The position numbers were made by a program, and so were the translations under genes. Below the pieces are notes generated by a model. That model did not search any database. It was given only the letters and a program-made list of their open reading frames with translations, and was not told the origin of the DNA. Shown here piece by piece: positions 8,595 through 16,145 of a stretch of 64,000 bases of DNA; position 1 is the first letter of the stretch, and each line of letters opens with the position of its first letter. Source of the DNA: a virus; the IMG/VR virus record IMGVR_UViG_3300042307_001176, positions 1-64,000 of that record, one strand, 5' to 3'.

Positions 8595-9071
8595 ATGAGA
8601 AATATTTCTAAATACGAAGACTTTGTAAATGAATCTGGAATTTATGCTCATCCCACAGGTGAAGCCACAGATTGGGTTCAGCTACATAAGCCAGATACTG
8701 CATATAAATTTTGTGTGGTTAAGAAGACAATGAGAAAACATGGTGAGGATTATGCTACACATTCTGCTCTTAGAATCAAAGGACCTAATGGTGTTAAAGA
8801 TTATAAGATCACTTCTAAATCTCCAATTTATCAAGGTGGAGTGACTCTTTCTGATTTTTGGAAAAGCACTAGAGGAGATTTCTATGTTATCAGAGACAAT
8901 GAAGGTGAAAGGAGAAAGATTGAAGCAGCGGATATGAAAAAGATTATTCAAATTTATAATTCAGAAGACAAACAAATCCCTGTACCCACATATGATAATT
9001 CTTCTGATGCTAAGTCAAAGATTGTAGATCTTATATTTAATATAACACCTGATTGGAAGAATATCAAATAA
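8595..9071 (+). CDS. putative capsid-targeted protein, function unknown
   Basis: This 158-residue protein begins MRNISKYEDFVNE-SG, with a V-x-E site at residue 13. It follows the previous gene after 3 nt and is probably co-transcribed. The rest is basic with many aromatic residues (TLSDFWKSTRGDFYVI). It is not recognised. Confidence 0.75.
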   Translation: MRNISKYEDFVNESGIYAHPTGEATDWVQLHKPDTAYKFCVVKKTMRKHGEDYATHSALRIKGPNGVKDYKITSKSPIYQGGVTLSDFWKSTRGDFYVIRDNEGERRKIEAADMKKIIQIYNSEDKQIPVPTYDNSSDAKSKIVDLIFNITPDWKNIK

Positions 9072-9079
9072 TATAGATT

Positions 9080-9169
9080 ATGAAAGAAAATAAGAGAGAA
9101 ATACACCCGATTATTTATGTGATTATTTGGTTTTCATTTATTGGATTACTCGGATACTTTTTCGGTTAA
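9080..9169 (+). CDS. single-pass membrane micropeptide
   Basis: A 29-residue frame with a charged start (MKENKREIHP) and one hydrophobic helix (about residues 11-29, ending LLGYFFG). It lies 8 nt after the previous gene and overlaps the convergent gene by 4 nt. Such small membrane proteins are common in phages. Coding status rests on position and composition only. Confidence 0.45.
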   Translation: MKENKREIHPIIYVIIWFSFIGLLGYFFG

Positions 9170-9609
9170 ATCGTTTTATCTATTTCTAGTAGCATCTTTT
9201 GATATTCGCAAGATAATAATGCCGATCCTTTTATCAAAAAATCCATATACTCTTTTACTGGAAGTAGTCCTTCCATTATATGTTCAGGCTGTGCTATATA
9301 AGTTATACACTTAATTGCTTCTCTGTCAGTTTCTATCTCTAAGATCTCTCTTCTATAATGTTTTGGTGCCCCTTCAAATTTATCAAGTAGTTTGAGATCG
9401 CTTTCTTTTATCGTAAAAACTAATCCTTCTACGATATCTCCTTCTGACTGTTCTATATTGGCAAAGCTCCAATCTCCTGCAGATGCTTTCTTATTAAATT
9501 TTAATTTCCAATTTTTTAGAGTGCCTTTGTGCCTCGTTTCTGGATTTACACCTCTATTAGATAGTCTTGTCATATCCATATTAGATCCGTATGCAAAATA
9601 TTTAATCAT
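9166..9609 (-). CDS. gamma-glutamylcyclotransferase-like protein
   Basis: This 147-residue protein begins with the family signature YFAYGSNM (residues 4-11), followed by the LKNWKLKFNK, EGLVF and LDKFEGAP..YRR blocks typical of the AIG2/GGCT fold. In FEGAP the Glu is the usual catalytic acid. Family members cleave gamma-glutamyl-amino acids to 5-oxoproline. A role in glutathione or poly-gamma-glutamyl turnover during infection is possible but not shown. It stands alone on the minus strand between plus-strand units. Confidence 0.88.
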   Translation of the reverse strand: MIKYFAYGSNMDMTRLSNRGVNPETRHKGTLKNWKLKFNKKASAGDWSFANIEQSEGDIVEGLVFTIKESDLKLLDKFEGAPKHYRREILEIETDREAIKCITYIAQPEHIMEGLLPVKEYMDFLIKGSALLSCEYQKMLLEIDKTI

Positions 9610-9620
9610 AAGTTATATAT

Positions 9621-9660
9621 GAATCATTTTTTTCTTTTTGGATTAATCTATACTTTTACC
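9621..9660 (+). promoter_or_regulatory. early-type promoter
   Basis: GAATCATTTTTTT, 17 nt, then ATCTATACTTTTACC: the recurrent two-part element found also at 10031, 13953, 14973, 29051, 31848 and 38405. The downstream box resembles the Bacteroidota -7 element TAnnTTTG. It runs into a frame open from 9619, which is why I move that gene's start downstream. Confidence 0.65.
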
Positions 9661-9672
9661 AAAATTAATAAT

Positions 9673-9819
9673 ATGGAAATAGGAAAAATGACAATCAGTG
9701 AAGCATTACCACATTTAAAATGCGTAGCTTTTGCTTATGGACTTAGACTTAATAGGGCTAAAGATTTTAAATTAGCCAGGATAATATTAGCTAATCTTTA
9801 TAGCAGAGAATTAGTATAA
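9673..9819 (+). CDS. small hypothetical protein
   Basis: A 48-residue protein starting MEIGKMTISEAL. The frame is open from an earlier ATG at 9619, but that codon lies upstream of the early promoter, so the ATG at 9673 is preferred. It is basic and helical with no membrane segment. It may be a small early protein that acts on a host target; that role is inferred from its promoter only. Confidence 0.6.
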   Translation: MEIGKMTISEALPHLKCVAFAYGLRLNRAKDFKLARIILANLYSRELV

Positions 9820-9846
9820 AGTATAATTAACCAAATAAACAAAAAA

Positions 9847-10029
9847 ATGAAACTTCATATAACAACCACATTATTATTATTAGCTCTAATAGGAGTAGTT
9901 ATTTATATACTCAATAGTCCTTTTATTATGAGCATAATCCTTCTTGTAGCATTGATCTATTTTGTGATCTGGGCTTCAATAAAAGTTTATAAAATGATCT
10001 ACCAGATGATAAAGAATTTTACATCTTAA
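9847..10029 (+). CDS. small two-helix membrane protein
   Basis: 60 residues with two hydrophobic stretches (about 5-24 and 28-47) separated by a short turn, and a basic C-terminus. It lies 27 nt after the previous small gene and is probably in the same early transcript. The function is unknown. Confidence 0.6.
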   Translation: MKLHITTTLLLLALIGVVIYILNSPFIMSIILLVALIYFVIWASIKVYKMIYQMIKNFTS

Positions 10030-10030
10030 T

Positions 10031-10070
10031 AAATCATTTTTTTATACGATTTATGCTTTATAGATTTGCA
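10031..10070 (+). promoter_or_regulatory. early-type promoter
   Basis: AAATCATTTTTTT, 17-18 nt, then TTTATAGATTTGC. The -7 box TAGATTTG is an exact TAnnTTTG match. It lies 23-60 nt before the gene at 10093. Confidence 0.7.
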
Positions 10071-10092
10071 TCACAATTAAAAATTAAAAGAT

Positions 10093-10740
10093 ATGGAAGG
10101 AAGAAGTAAAAAACAGAAAGGGAGATTATTTTTAGGCACTGAATTTTTTTCTATTGGCGAGGATTTTTTAGAGACAGAGAATGATAGAAGGATTGGTAAT
10201 ATGATTAAACTCACTGCAACTCTCTATATGTGTAATACGAAGGAGTTTAGTGAATTAATTGGAGATCTTGGACATGGGACATTTGAATCTATGTGGAAAT
10301 GGTACACTGAGAATGTAACAAATAAAGTGAAAAATCCAGACATTAAATTCAGAAATACTGGTCTAATAAGACAGAAATATAGCAATATTGATAATGTGGA
10401 AGATGGGATTAAAAAACTGTATGATGGGCTTCCAGCAATTCCTTTTAATAATCTACAGGGATTTGTTTCTAATACGTTTGACACTAGATTTATAATGGAA
10501 TTGAAGGCGAAGGATGATATAAAAGATTATGAAGAAATTTCAAAAATGTTAAATATAGTTGCACTTTCCATTATGATTTCTTGTCTAAATAAAGATTATA
10601 TAGACACGGTGGAATCTATTATTATTAAAAGATCTCTTAAAGGTATAGAATCTCCAGATCGAGATGCAATAGTGGGAACAGACTACAAAAAAATTGAAGA
10701 TATTAAAAATAAATATTCAATACTTAATAATCTAAATTAA
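10093..10740 (+). CDS. hypothetical early protein
   Basis: This 215-residue soluble protein is not recognised. It begins with a basic segment (MEGRSKKQKGRLF) and is mostly helical. It is driven by the early-type promoter at 10031 and followed after 1 nt by another small gene. Confidence 0.68.
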   Translation: MEGRSKKQKGRLFLGTEFFSIGEDFLETENDRRIGNMIKLTATLYMCNTKEFSELIGDLGHGTFESMWKWYTENVTNKVKNPDIKFRNTGLIRQKYSNIDNVEDGIKKLYDGLPAIPFNNLQGFVSNTFDTRFIMELKAKDDIKDYEEISKMLNIVALSIMISCLNKDYIDTVESIIIKRSLKGIESPDRDAIVGTDYKKIEDIKNKYSILNNLN

Positions 10741-10741
10741 T

Positions 10742-11017
10742 ATGAAAGCTCACGGAATTTTATTAAAGTCATCAGGTAAATCAGAAAAAATAGAGTTTTC
10801 TGGAAAGATGATAACTTTAAAAGAAATGCAGGATTGCGTTAAAGGTTATATAGAATTTGTCAGAATTCCTGATAATAAGATAATGGTAGTTAACGAAGAG
10901 GGAAAGATTGATGGACTAGAATTTAACACCTCAGCAACTTTATTTTTGCAGAATAATGGAATTTCCCACATCATTGTTGGTGATGTACTAATAATTGATA
11001 GTAAATTCGTAAATTAG
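10742..11017 (+). CDS. hypothetical protein, DUF3846-like
   Basis: 91 residues; the pattern of an N-terminal strand, then LKEMQDCVKGYIEFV (a Gly-Tyr-Ile-Glu turn), then MVVNEEGKIDGLEFN and a hydrophobic GDVLII end resembles phage and plasmid proteins grouped as DUF3846, which are small and of unknown role. The assignment is from pattern memory. It directly follows the 10093 gene. Confidence 0.6.
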   Translation: MKAHGILLKSSGKSEKIEFSGKMITLKEMQDCVKGYIEFVRIPDNKIMVVNEEGKIDGLEFNTSATLFLQNNGISHIIVGDVLIIDSKFVN

Positions 11018-11425
11018 TTATTTCAATTTATAATAATCTATTCCATTGGTGATTATTCCATAAAGCGGAGAATCAACAATGAACGAATAAGAGTTATCTA
11101 AAATTATTTCAGAAAGCTTAGAAAAATCTCTAGTTGATACTAGGATAACCGTGGGTCTTTCTCTTATATTATATCCGTGTGGACTTATTACTATCTGTTT
11201 GTTTAATATCTTAGATAGATCATTAACTCTTACCATAGTGATTGATCCTGGTTCTTGCCATTTATTAGATCCTGCAGAAATATATTCTGCTTCTATATTG
11301 GGATCTACTGCAACTATAAAAGGCGTTTTACCTTTATTAGATATCATAGATTCTATACCTCCTATTGATATTGGTGTAGGCTCTTTTTCATTAAAGAAAT
11401 TTTCAAAAAGTATTAAGTGTTTCAT
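11018..11425 (-). CDS. putative capsid-targeted protein, function unknown
   Basis: This 135-residue protein begins MKHLILFENFFNE-KEP, with an F-x-E site at residue 13. Its start overlaps the stop of the gene at 11422 by 4 nt. The core alternates strands and helices (PFIVAVDPN, TVILVSTRDF) and may be a small alpha/beta domain. No catalytic motif is certain. Confidence 0.72.
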   Translation of the reverse strand: MKHLILFENFFNEKEPTPISIGGIESMISNKGKTPFIVAVDPNIEAEYISAGSNKWQEPGSITMVRVNDLSKILNKQIVISPHGYNIRERPTVILVSTRDFSKLSEIILDNSYSFIVDSPLYGIITNGIDYYKLK

Positions 11426-12783
11426 ATTCTTGTCCAGTTGAGGTTATTAAGAATTTTATTTTTAATTAAATATTCTTTGTACATCTCTTTTATTTGTTCT
11501 TCTGACCCTATCCCTTTTTCTTTAGCAATCGATTTAATAGCAAAAGGTTGAGCAGCATCAATGTATCTATATTTTGGTATTTGCATTTTAACTTGATTTA
11601 TTAAAGCAAAAACTCTAGCTCCTATTTCTAATCTTTGTTTTGCTGTTAATGTATATGTTTCGTGTGATATTTGACTATTGAATGTGTACAGAACATACCC
11701 TATTATATTGTTTTCTATTCTTTTTTTAATAGATTCGTCATTAATATCTGGAATTATATTATCTATGTCAGCTTCTGCTTTTCTTATTGCATTACGTTTT
11801 TTGTAGTTGTCTATAATATTATCAAATAAATTACTGGATAATAAAGCCTCTTGTGTTTTATTTGAAGTGATATCTATTATTCCTGCAAGAATCTCGATTA
11901 TTTTATTTGATATATTTGCAAAATCTACAAAATGCTGGGTGTTATCATCTATTATGAGCATTTTTCCAGTATCCCCGTTTTCGTTACCAAATACGCAATC
12001 TACTACCGCGTCAACGAATTCTTCTTTTGCTGTATTATATTTAGGTCTAAGAAGGGATCTTACACTTCCTTTAATACCTGTTGATTTAATATTAAATGAG
12101 GGATTTTCTTCACCACCTTCTATTCTTTCTCTAAGACTTTTTGCTATTCTTTTTGCCCAATCTTCTACAAGAGAAGCAGTGGTAGAAAATCTATCTATAG
12201 GGTTTTTATCAGAATCAAATCTGGGTATTTCCATTTCCCTTTGGATAGCTCTTTCTAAAGCTTCTTTATCTATTGCATCATCTGCATTAAAGTAATCAAT
12301 CTTAGTTAAATCTATTACATTTGCTTCCGGGTATAAATTTAATAAAGAATCTCTCATAGTTTTTACTAATCCCTGTGATGATCCCACAGTAACTATATAG
12401 TTTATATTCTTCGATGATAAATTTTTAATTGCAGTTCCTTGAATAAATCCTTCTAACGTTTCTCCTGTGGCCATTGAAAAAATATCAGGGTTTGAATCTT
12501 TAAGATTATTCATGATGTATCCCTTAGCTCTTTGAGATGCTGGATCTCCGTTTGCTCCCCTTACCCCTGAATAAGGTGTTTTGGGATGTAATCCATAATA
12601 AACTTTAATACCTCCCATACCAACTTTATTAAAGTTGTCTCCATTTAGATATGGGGTTTTTAATAATTCGTTCGGATTATTAGGATCATTTTTTAAAGAA
12701 ACAAAAACTTTTACATTTTTCCCATTTTCCTCGTACCAAGCACCCTCGTTGATAAAATTTATAAATGATTTTAAATGTATCAT
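11422..12783 (-). CDS. putative capsid-targeted protein, phosphoribosyltransferase-like
   Basis: This 453-residue protein begins MIHLKSFINFINE-GAW, with an I-x-E site at residue 13. The middle contains YIVTVGSSQGLVKTM (about residue 131) and, about 130 residues later, KMLIIDDNTQ. Strands that end in two Asp followed by polar residues recall the PRPP-binding loop of type I phosphoribosyltransferases, and the first segment could be the PPi loop. The match is weak because the usual T-x-G end is missing. The C-terminal third is helical. It would be an unusually large packaged protein. Confidence 0.6.
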   Translation of the reverse strand: MIHLKSFINFINEGAWYEENGKNVKVFVSLKNDPNNPNELLKTPYLNGDNFNKVGMGGIKVYYGLHPKTPYSGVRGANGDPASQRAKGYIMNNLKDSNPDIFSMATGETLEGFIQGTAIKNLSSKNINYIVTVGSSQGLVKTMRDSLLNLYPEANVIDLTKIDYFNADDAIDKEALERAIQREMEIPRFDSDKNPIDRFSTTASLVEDWAKRIAKSLRERIEGGEENPSFNIKSTGIKGSVRSLLRPKYNTAKEEFVDAVVDCVFGNENGDTGKMLIIDDNTQHFVDFANISNKIIEILAGIIDITSNKTQEALLSSNLFDNIIDNYKKRNAIRKAEADIDNIIPDINDESIKKRIENNIIGYVLYTFNSQISHETYTLTAKQRLEIGARVFALINQVKMQIPKYRYIDAAQPFAIKSIAKEKGIGSEEQIKEMYKEYLIKNKILNNLNWTRI

Positions 12784-12784
12784 T

Positions 12785-12824
12785 AAATCGTTTTTTTATT
12801 TCATTAGTATATTCTATATTTGCT
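12785..12824 (+). promoter_or_regulatory. early-type promoter, variant
   Basis: AAATCGTTTTTTT (G for A in the upstream block), about 17 nt, then TTCTATATTTGC. The TATATTTG box is an exact TAnnTTTG match. It precedes the NADAR gene at 12842. Confidence 0.6.
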
Positions 12825-12841
12825 ATATAAAATCTGTTAAT

Positions 12842-13336
12842 ATGAAGTATATATCATTCACTAAAGTTGCTTTACCTTATGGCTGGTTAGGTAATATGTC
12901 ACCACATCCAGTAACATACAACGGCGAAGTTTGGCGAACTACCGAAGCTCTATTTCAAGCTCTTCGTTTTAACGATCCCTTGATACAGAAAGAGATACGG
13001 GACGAGAAAAGCCCGATGGGTGCTAAATTGAAAGCTAAGGGTATAATGAAGCGTCTTAAAGAGTCTGGCGACATTAGTAAGATTGCAGTTACACCTCTAT
13101 CTTCAGAAGATTTAAAAAACATGGAGATGTGTGTGGAATTAAAAATATCTCAGCATCCTGATCTTTTAAAAGAGCTATTAAAAACGGATAATCTTCCAAT
13201 ATATGAGGATGTGGCTTCTCGTGGTAAAAGAGGAAGTAATTTATTTTGGGGTGCTCTAATTGAAGAAGATTCTTGGATCGGACAGAGTCATCTTGGGAAA
13301 ATATGGGAAAAAGCAAGGGCTAATTATTCTAAATAA
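12842..13336 (+). CDS. NADAR (YbiA-like) ADP-ribose N-glycosidase
   Basis: 164 residues counted from the ATG at 12842; the frame is open further upstream, but that part crosses the promoter. Family blocks in order are YGWLGNMSPHPV near the start, WRTTEALFQALRF, KSPMGAKLKAKG, and LFWGAL...GQSHLGKIWEKAR near the end. NADAR proteins remove ADP-ribose by N-glycosidic cleavage, and some act on ADP-ribosylated guanine in DNA, opposing DarT1-type toxins. An early promoter and a Nudix-like neighbour fit a role in defeating NAD- or ADP-ribose-based host defence; that is inference. Confidence 0.88.
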   Translation: MKYISFTKVALPYGWLGNMSPHPVTYNGEVWRTTEALFQALRFNDPLIQKEIRDEKSPMGAKLKAKGIMKRLKESGDISKIAVTPLSSEDLKNMEMCVELKISQHPDLLKELLKTDNLPIYEDVASRGKRGSNLFWGALIEEDSWIGQSHLGKIWEKARANYSK

Positions 13337-13360
13337 GAAATATTTTTTGTGTTCTTATAT

Positions 13361-13372
13361 AATATATAGAAT
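13361..13372 (+). promoter_or_regulatory. late-type promoter motif
   Basis: AATATATAGAAT touching the ATG at 13373. A 7-bp inverted repeat (ATAAGAA / TTCTTAT, 13333-13358) lies just upstream. Confidence 0.5.
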
Positions 13373-13942
13373 ATGAAATACATTCTTTCTTCTAGACAAT
13401 TTGAAAATTTAGAATCTGGTAGTAATACTGATTTAAAATCATATCTAATCAGTTATGGTATTTCTATTAATGAATGGGGTAAAGGTTACGCAAAAACTAT
13501 AGAACATTTAGCGAAAGAAATAGAATCCAATGAATGTTCGCTGGTGGATAAAAATGGTGTTCTTGTAAGAGAGATAGAATTTGTAATGTGCGAGATATTT
13601 TATAAAGGTCTTAAACTAAAAGAAGAAAAACAAATATTTAAAGACGGAAGAGAAAGAACTAGAGTGAAAGAATCTTCAATGTCGGAGAAAATGGAAATAG
13701 GTGAAGACCCTTTGAATTCTTTAATTCGCGGAATAGCAGAAGAACTTGGTGTTGATGTCAGAGAGGATCAATTAATATCAGGTGGTTCAATAGACAGAGA
13801 AGGTGGATCTAGATCATTTCCTGGACTTACTACAAGATATATTGGGCACAAATACTCCTGTACTTTCGATGAATCTCAATATAATCCTGCGGGATATGTA
13901 GAGCACCAGAAAGATAAATCTACATATTTTATATGGGAATGA
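13373..13942 (+). CDS. Nudix-like protein with shared N-terminus
   Basis: 189 residues. The start MKYILSSRQFENLE-SG fits the packaged-protein signature. Around residue 120 the segment IGEDPLNSLIRGIAEELGV matches the Nudix box (G-x5-E-x7-R-E-U-x-E-E-x-G-U), with Gly in place of the first Glu of REU. The two following acidic residues are kept, so activity is uncertain. Nudix enzymes split nucleoside diphosphates linked to another moiety, such as ADP-ribose or NAD. The NADAR neighbour makes ADP-ribose a plausible substrate. Confidence 0.62.
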   Translation: MKYILSSRQFENLESGSNTDLKSYLISYGISINEWGKGYAKTIEHLAKEIESNECSLVDKNGVLVREIEFVMCEIFYKGLKLKEEKQIFKDGRERTRVKESSMSEKMEIGEDPLNSLIRGIAEELGVDVREDQLISGGSIDREGGSRSFPGLTTRYIGHKYSCTFDESQYNPAGYVEHQKDKSTYFIWE

Positions 13943-13952
13943 TTTTTTTTAA

Positions 13953-13994
13953 GAAATCATTTTTTTCTTTATAGATAAATCTATACATTTACAT
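13953..13994 (+). promoter_or_regulatory. early-type promoter
   Basis: GAAATCATTTTTTT, about 16 nt, then ATCTATACATTTAC, located 28 nt before the gene at 14022. Confidence 0.7.
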
Positions 13995-14021
13995 TATTAT
14001 TAATTAACAAATATCATAATT

Positions 14022-14363
14022 ATGGCTGTTAAAATGCAATCAGCAGATTTGCTGAAAGATTACTTCAATGGTGTTCTAGGTAGAGCCGATCACCACGCTA
14101 AGGGCGTACAAGAGATTTCTTTAGCTCTTATGGGAGCAGTGATCTGGAAATCCGAAGGGGATATCGAGGTTAAGTCCGTAAAAGACGGGGGAATGGGAAA
14201 TATCCTTTGGTTCAATGCTGAAAGTGGAAGATACGCAATGTATTACAATCACGAGACTATTAGTATTGAGATGAGAGCTAGAACAATGAATGGTGATACA
14301 CTTCATGTGTTCAATAATGAAACACCTATTTCAGAAGTGTTTAGTGTTTTTAAAGATCTGTAA
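14022..14363 (+). CDS. hypothetical early protein
   Basis: This 113-residue protein is not recognised. It has a strand-rich centre (IEVKSVKDGGMGNILWF, YAMYYNHETISIEM). It has its own early-type promoter and lies immediately upstream of the tRNA-like gene, with which it may share a transcript. Confidence 0.68.
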   Translation: MAVKMQSADLLKDYFNGVLGRADHHAKGVQEISLALMGAVIWKSEGDIEVKSVKDGGMGNILWFNAESGRYAMYYNHETISIEMRARTMNGDTLHVFNNETPISEVFSVFKDL

Positions 14364-14375
14364 AAAGATCTTTAT

Positions 14376-14495
14376 AGTCAGGTGGCGGAATGGTAGACGC
14401 TAACGTAAAAGGGTTCACATCCCGAAGATGAGCAAGTGTAATTGCTAACGTAGATGGTGTCATATCATCGTAGAGGTTCGAATCCTGTCCTGACT
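14376..14495 (+). tRNA. rearranged tRNA-like gene (Leu-type ends)
   Basis: The ends form a perfect 7-bp acceptor stem (AGTCAGG / CCTGACT). The D arm TGGCGGAATGGTAGACGC is typical of tRNA-Leu, and a T arm AGAGGTTCGAATCCTGT is present. The section between D and T arms is 71 nt, far longer than normal. It holds a 9-bp direct repeat GCTAACGTA (14399 and 14444), a second T-arm-like hairpin GGG-TTCACAT-CCC, a stem AGCAA/TTGCT, and GATGG/TCATC. I cannot assign an anticodon with confidence. Removing one repeat unit (45 nt) leaves about 75 nt. It may be a recombined tRNA, a tRNA with an insertion, or a decayed copy. Confidence 0.5.
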
Positions 14496-14511
14496 ACAAA
14501 CTAATAAAAAA

Positions 14512-14733
14512 ATGAAATTAACACACGAGGAAAAAAAAGTTATTAGGGATCATTACGATTTTTATATAAAAGAAAGGGATCCTTCATTTGAGCATATACT
14601 CGAAATGTCAGTGAATCATATAATATTGGAAGGTGTTATAAATTTAACTGAAGATGAAGATGGATCGTGTGAGGAAGCATTAATTGCCGAATCAAGAATA
14701 TATTTGGAATCATTAATGCACCAAAAAATTTAA
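14512..14733 (+). CDS. small acidic protein, paralogue 1
   Basis: This 73-residue helical protein is related to the next gene product: both begin M-x-LT, have an EDEDG / DEDGD block near residue 45-50, and end with a helical L-E-S/L-E-F segment. The function is unknown. The 14-nt gap to the next gene suggests one transcript. Confidence 0.62.
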   Translation: MKLTHEEKKVIRDHYDFYIKERDPSFEHILEMSVNHIILEGVINLTEDEDGSCEEALIAESRIYLESLMHQKI

Positions 14734-14746
14734 TTAATAAAATAAT

Positions 14747-14956
14747 ATGGAACTGACAAAAAATCAAAAATCATCTATCGAAGAAAAATATGATTCGATG
14801 GATCCAAGAAATATAGAATTTGAAGATATGGTAAGCATTATTGTAGACGACTTGCTTGACGAGAATATAGTTGATATTTCAGGAGACGAAGATGGAGATG
14901 CACACGAGGATTTATATAATAGTGTTTGGGAGCATTTAGAATTTTACTTGAAATAA
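14747..14956 (+). CDS. small acidic protein, paralogue 2
   Basis: A 69-residue relative of the previous product (MELTKNQKSSIEEKY compared with MKLTHEEKKVIRDHY). Very acidic in the C-terminal half. The function is unknown. Confidence 0.62.
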   Translation: MELTKNQKSSIEEKYDSMDPRNIEFEDMVSIIVDDLLDENIVDISGDEDGDAHEDLYNSVWEHLEFYLK

Positions 14957-14972
14957 ATCTATTAATATAGCA

Positions 14973-15012
14973 GGAATCATTTTTTTGTTTTAATAGATGT
15001 TTCTATATTTGT
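14973..15012 (+). promoter_or_regulatory. early-type promoter
   Basis: GGAATCATTTTTTT, about 15 nt, then TTTCTATATTTG. The TATATTTG box is an exact TAnnTTTG match. It sits inside the 5' part of a longer open frame, so the next gene starts at 15030. Confidence 0.7.
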
Positions 15013-15029
15013 TTTATAAAAATAACAAT

Positions 15030-15329
15030 ATGGATTTAAAAGCATACCTAGAGACAGAAGGATATTCAGAAATCAAAGAGATACCAGGAAAAGGTATTTG
15101 CGGACTGAAAGATTTTATTTTCACTACTGGATTAATAATAGGAATGACGGAAATTGGGTATCTAGGAAGATATTGTTATCCGACAGAATCAGAAGCTCTT
15201 GAGGCACTGAATAAATGGAACGGCGAAGGAGATCCTTCTGGCCCTTGGATTAAGTATAAAGGAAGTCCAGGAGAAAGAAGTAACCCATTAATAGAAAATG
15301 GATGCCTAACCTGTAAAGCAAATGGATAG
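15030..15329 (+). CDS. hypothetical early protein
   Basis: 99 residues from the ATG at 15030; an in-frame ATG at 14997 lies within the promoter and is rejected. The pattern LKAYLETEGYSEIKEIPGKGICGL...TTGLIIGM followed by a tyrosine-rich segment is seen in small phage proteins, but I do not know its role. A C-L-T-C pair is at the C-terminus. It overlaps the next gene by 8 nt. Confidence 0.65.
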   Translation: MDLKAYLETEGYSEIKEIPGKGICGLKDFIFTTGLIIGMTEIGYLGRYCYPTESEALEALNKWNGEGDPSGPWIKYKGSPGERSNPLIENGCLTCKANG

Positions 15330-15528
15330 AAAGCCATGCAAAGAATGTCCATGGACTAAGGATGATTCACACAGTAAATCTTGGCCAGGGTACGTTAAAA
15401 CTATCGAAGGAATAGGAAAGATTCAAAACAAAAAACATGCTTGTCATATGATAACTTCTGATATATGGGGTTATAAAGAGGATATAACAGATAATAATGT
15501 CTGTATTGGTTCACTAAAATCTAATTAA
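15322..15528 (+). CDS. DUF6283-like cysteine-rich protein
   Basis: This 68-residue protein begins MDRKPCKECPWTK, the CxxCPW pattern of a small phage and plasmid family (DUF6283, recalled by pattern). Two more Cys (CHM, CIG) and a His follow, so a metal site is likely. The biochemical role is unknown. Confidence 0.65.
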   Translation: MDRKPCKECPWTKDDSHSKSWPGYVKTIEGIGKIQNKKHACHMITSDIWGYKEDITDNNVCIGSLKSN

Positions 15529-15534
15529 AAAATT

Positions 15535-16143
15535 ATGGATAATATAGTATTTGCACCAGAAGATATAAAAGAGATAGTATCTCCAAATATGGATTTTTTA
15601 AGTATGATGAAAAAAATGAGAGAACTTGATAATATCGGGGATATCTACGGAAGGAGAGAGAAATTCAGGGTAGGAACATCATGGCACGTACCAACACAGG
15701 AATTGATCACTAAATTATTAGAGTATGGTCCGATAGTTTCCGTTGGCTGTGGTTTTGGCTACACAGAAAGCATAGCAATAGTACAGGGAGCTGATATCAT
15801 ACCAACTGATATACAGCCAAATAAAAAAAATGGATGGTGTAGAGATGGTAAATTCCATTGTAAGATCGAGAAATTAAATGCTAGCGAAGCGGTCAAAAAA
15901 TATGAAGATCGTAATGTTTTTATGGCTTGGCCTCCTTATGATAATCCAATGGCTCATGAAGTTGTATCAAACATGAAAGTGGGAACATATTTAATCTATA
16001 TAGGAGAAAGTGATGGCGGATGTACAGGTGACGATAATTTTTTTGAAGCTCTTTATCGGGATTTTGAAGAATGTGACTATTTGAGTATACCTAAATTTGC
16101 AGGTATAAATGATGGATGCTGGATTTATAAAAAAATCAAATAA
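15535..16143 (+). CDS. class I SAM-dependent methyltransferase-like protein
   Basis: 202 residues. SAM-binding motif I is VSVGCGFGYTES (residues 69-79), and D-I-Q-P at 92-95 may be the acidic end of strand 2. The catalytic-type motif is AWPPYDNP (131-138), a variant of the (D/N/S)PP(Y/F) motif of amino-methyltransferases. The target could be DNA, RNA or protein. A phage DNA adenine methyltransferase normally has DPPY, so WPPY argues for caution. It lies 6 nt downstream of the small Cys-rich gene. Confidence 0.75.
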   Translation: MDNIVFAPEDIKEIVSPNMDFLSMMKKMRELDNIGDIYGRREKFRVGTSWHVPTQELITKLLEYGPIVSVGCGFGYTESIAIVQGADIIPTDIQPNKKNGWCRDGKFHCKIEKLNASEAVKKYEDRNVFMAWPPYDNPMAHEVVSNMKVGTYLIYIGESDGGCTGDDNFFEALYRDFEECDYLSIPKFAGINDGCWIYKKIK

Positions 16144-16145
16144 TA

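Noticed and set aside
11807-12295. Long plus-strand open frame opposite the 11422-12783 gene
   Set aside because: Its composition mirrors the minus-strand gene, which has a clear N-terminal signature; no promoter precedes it.
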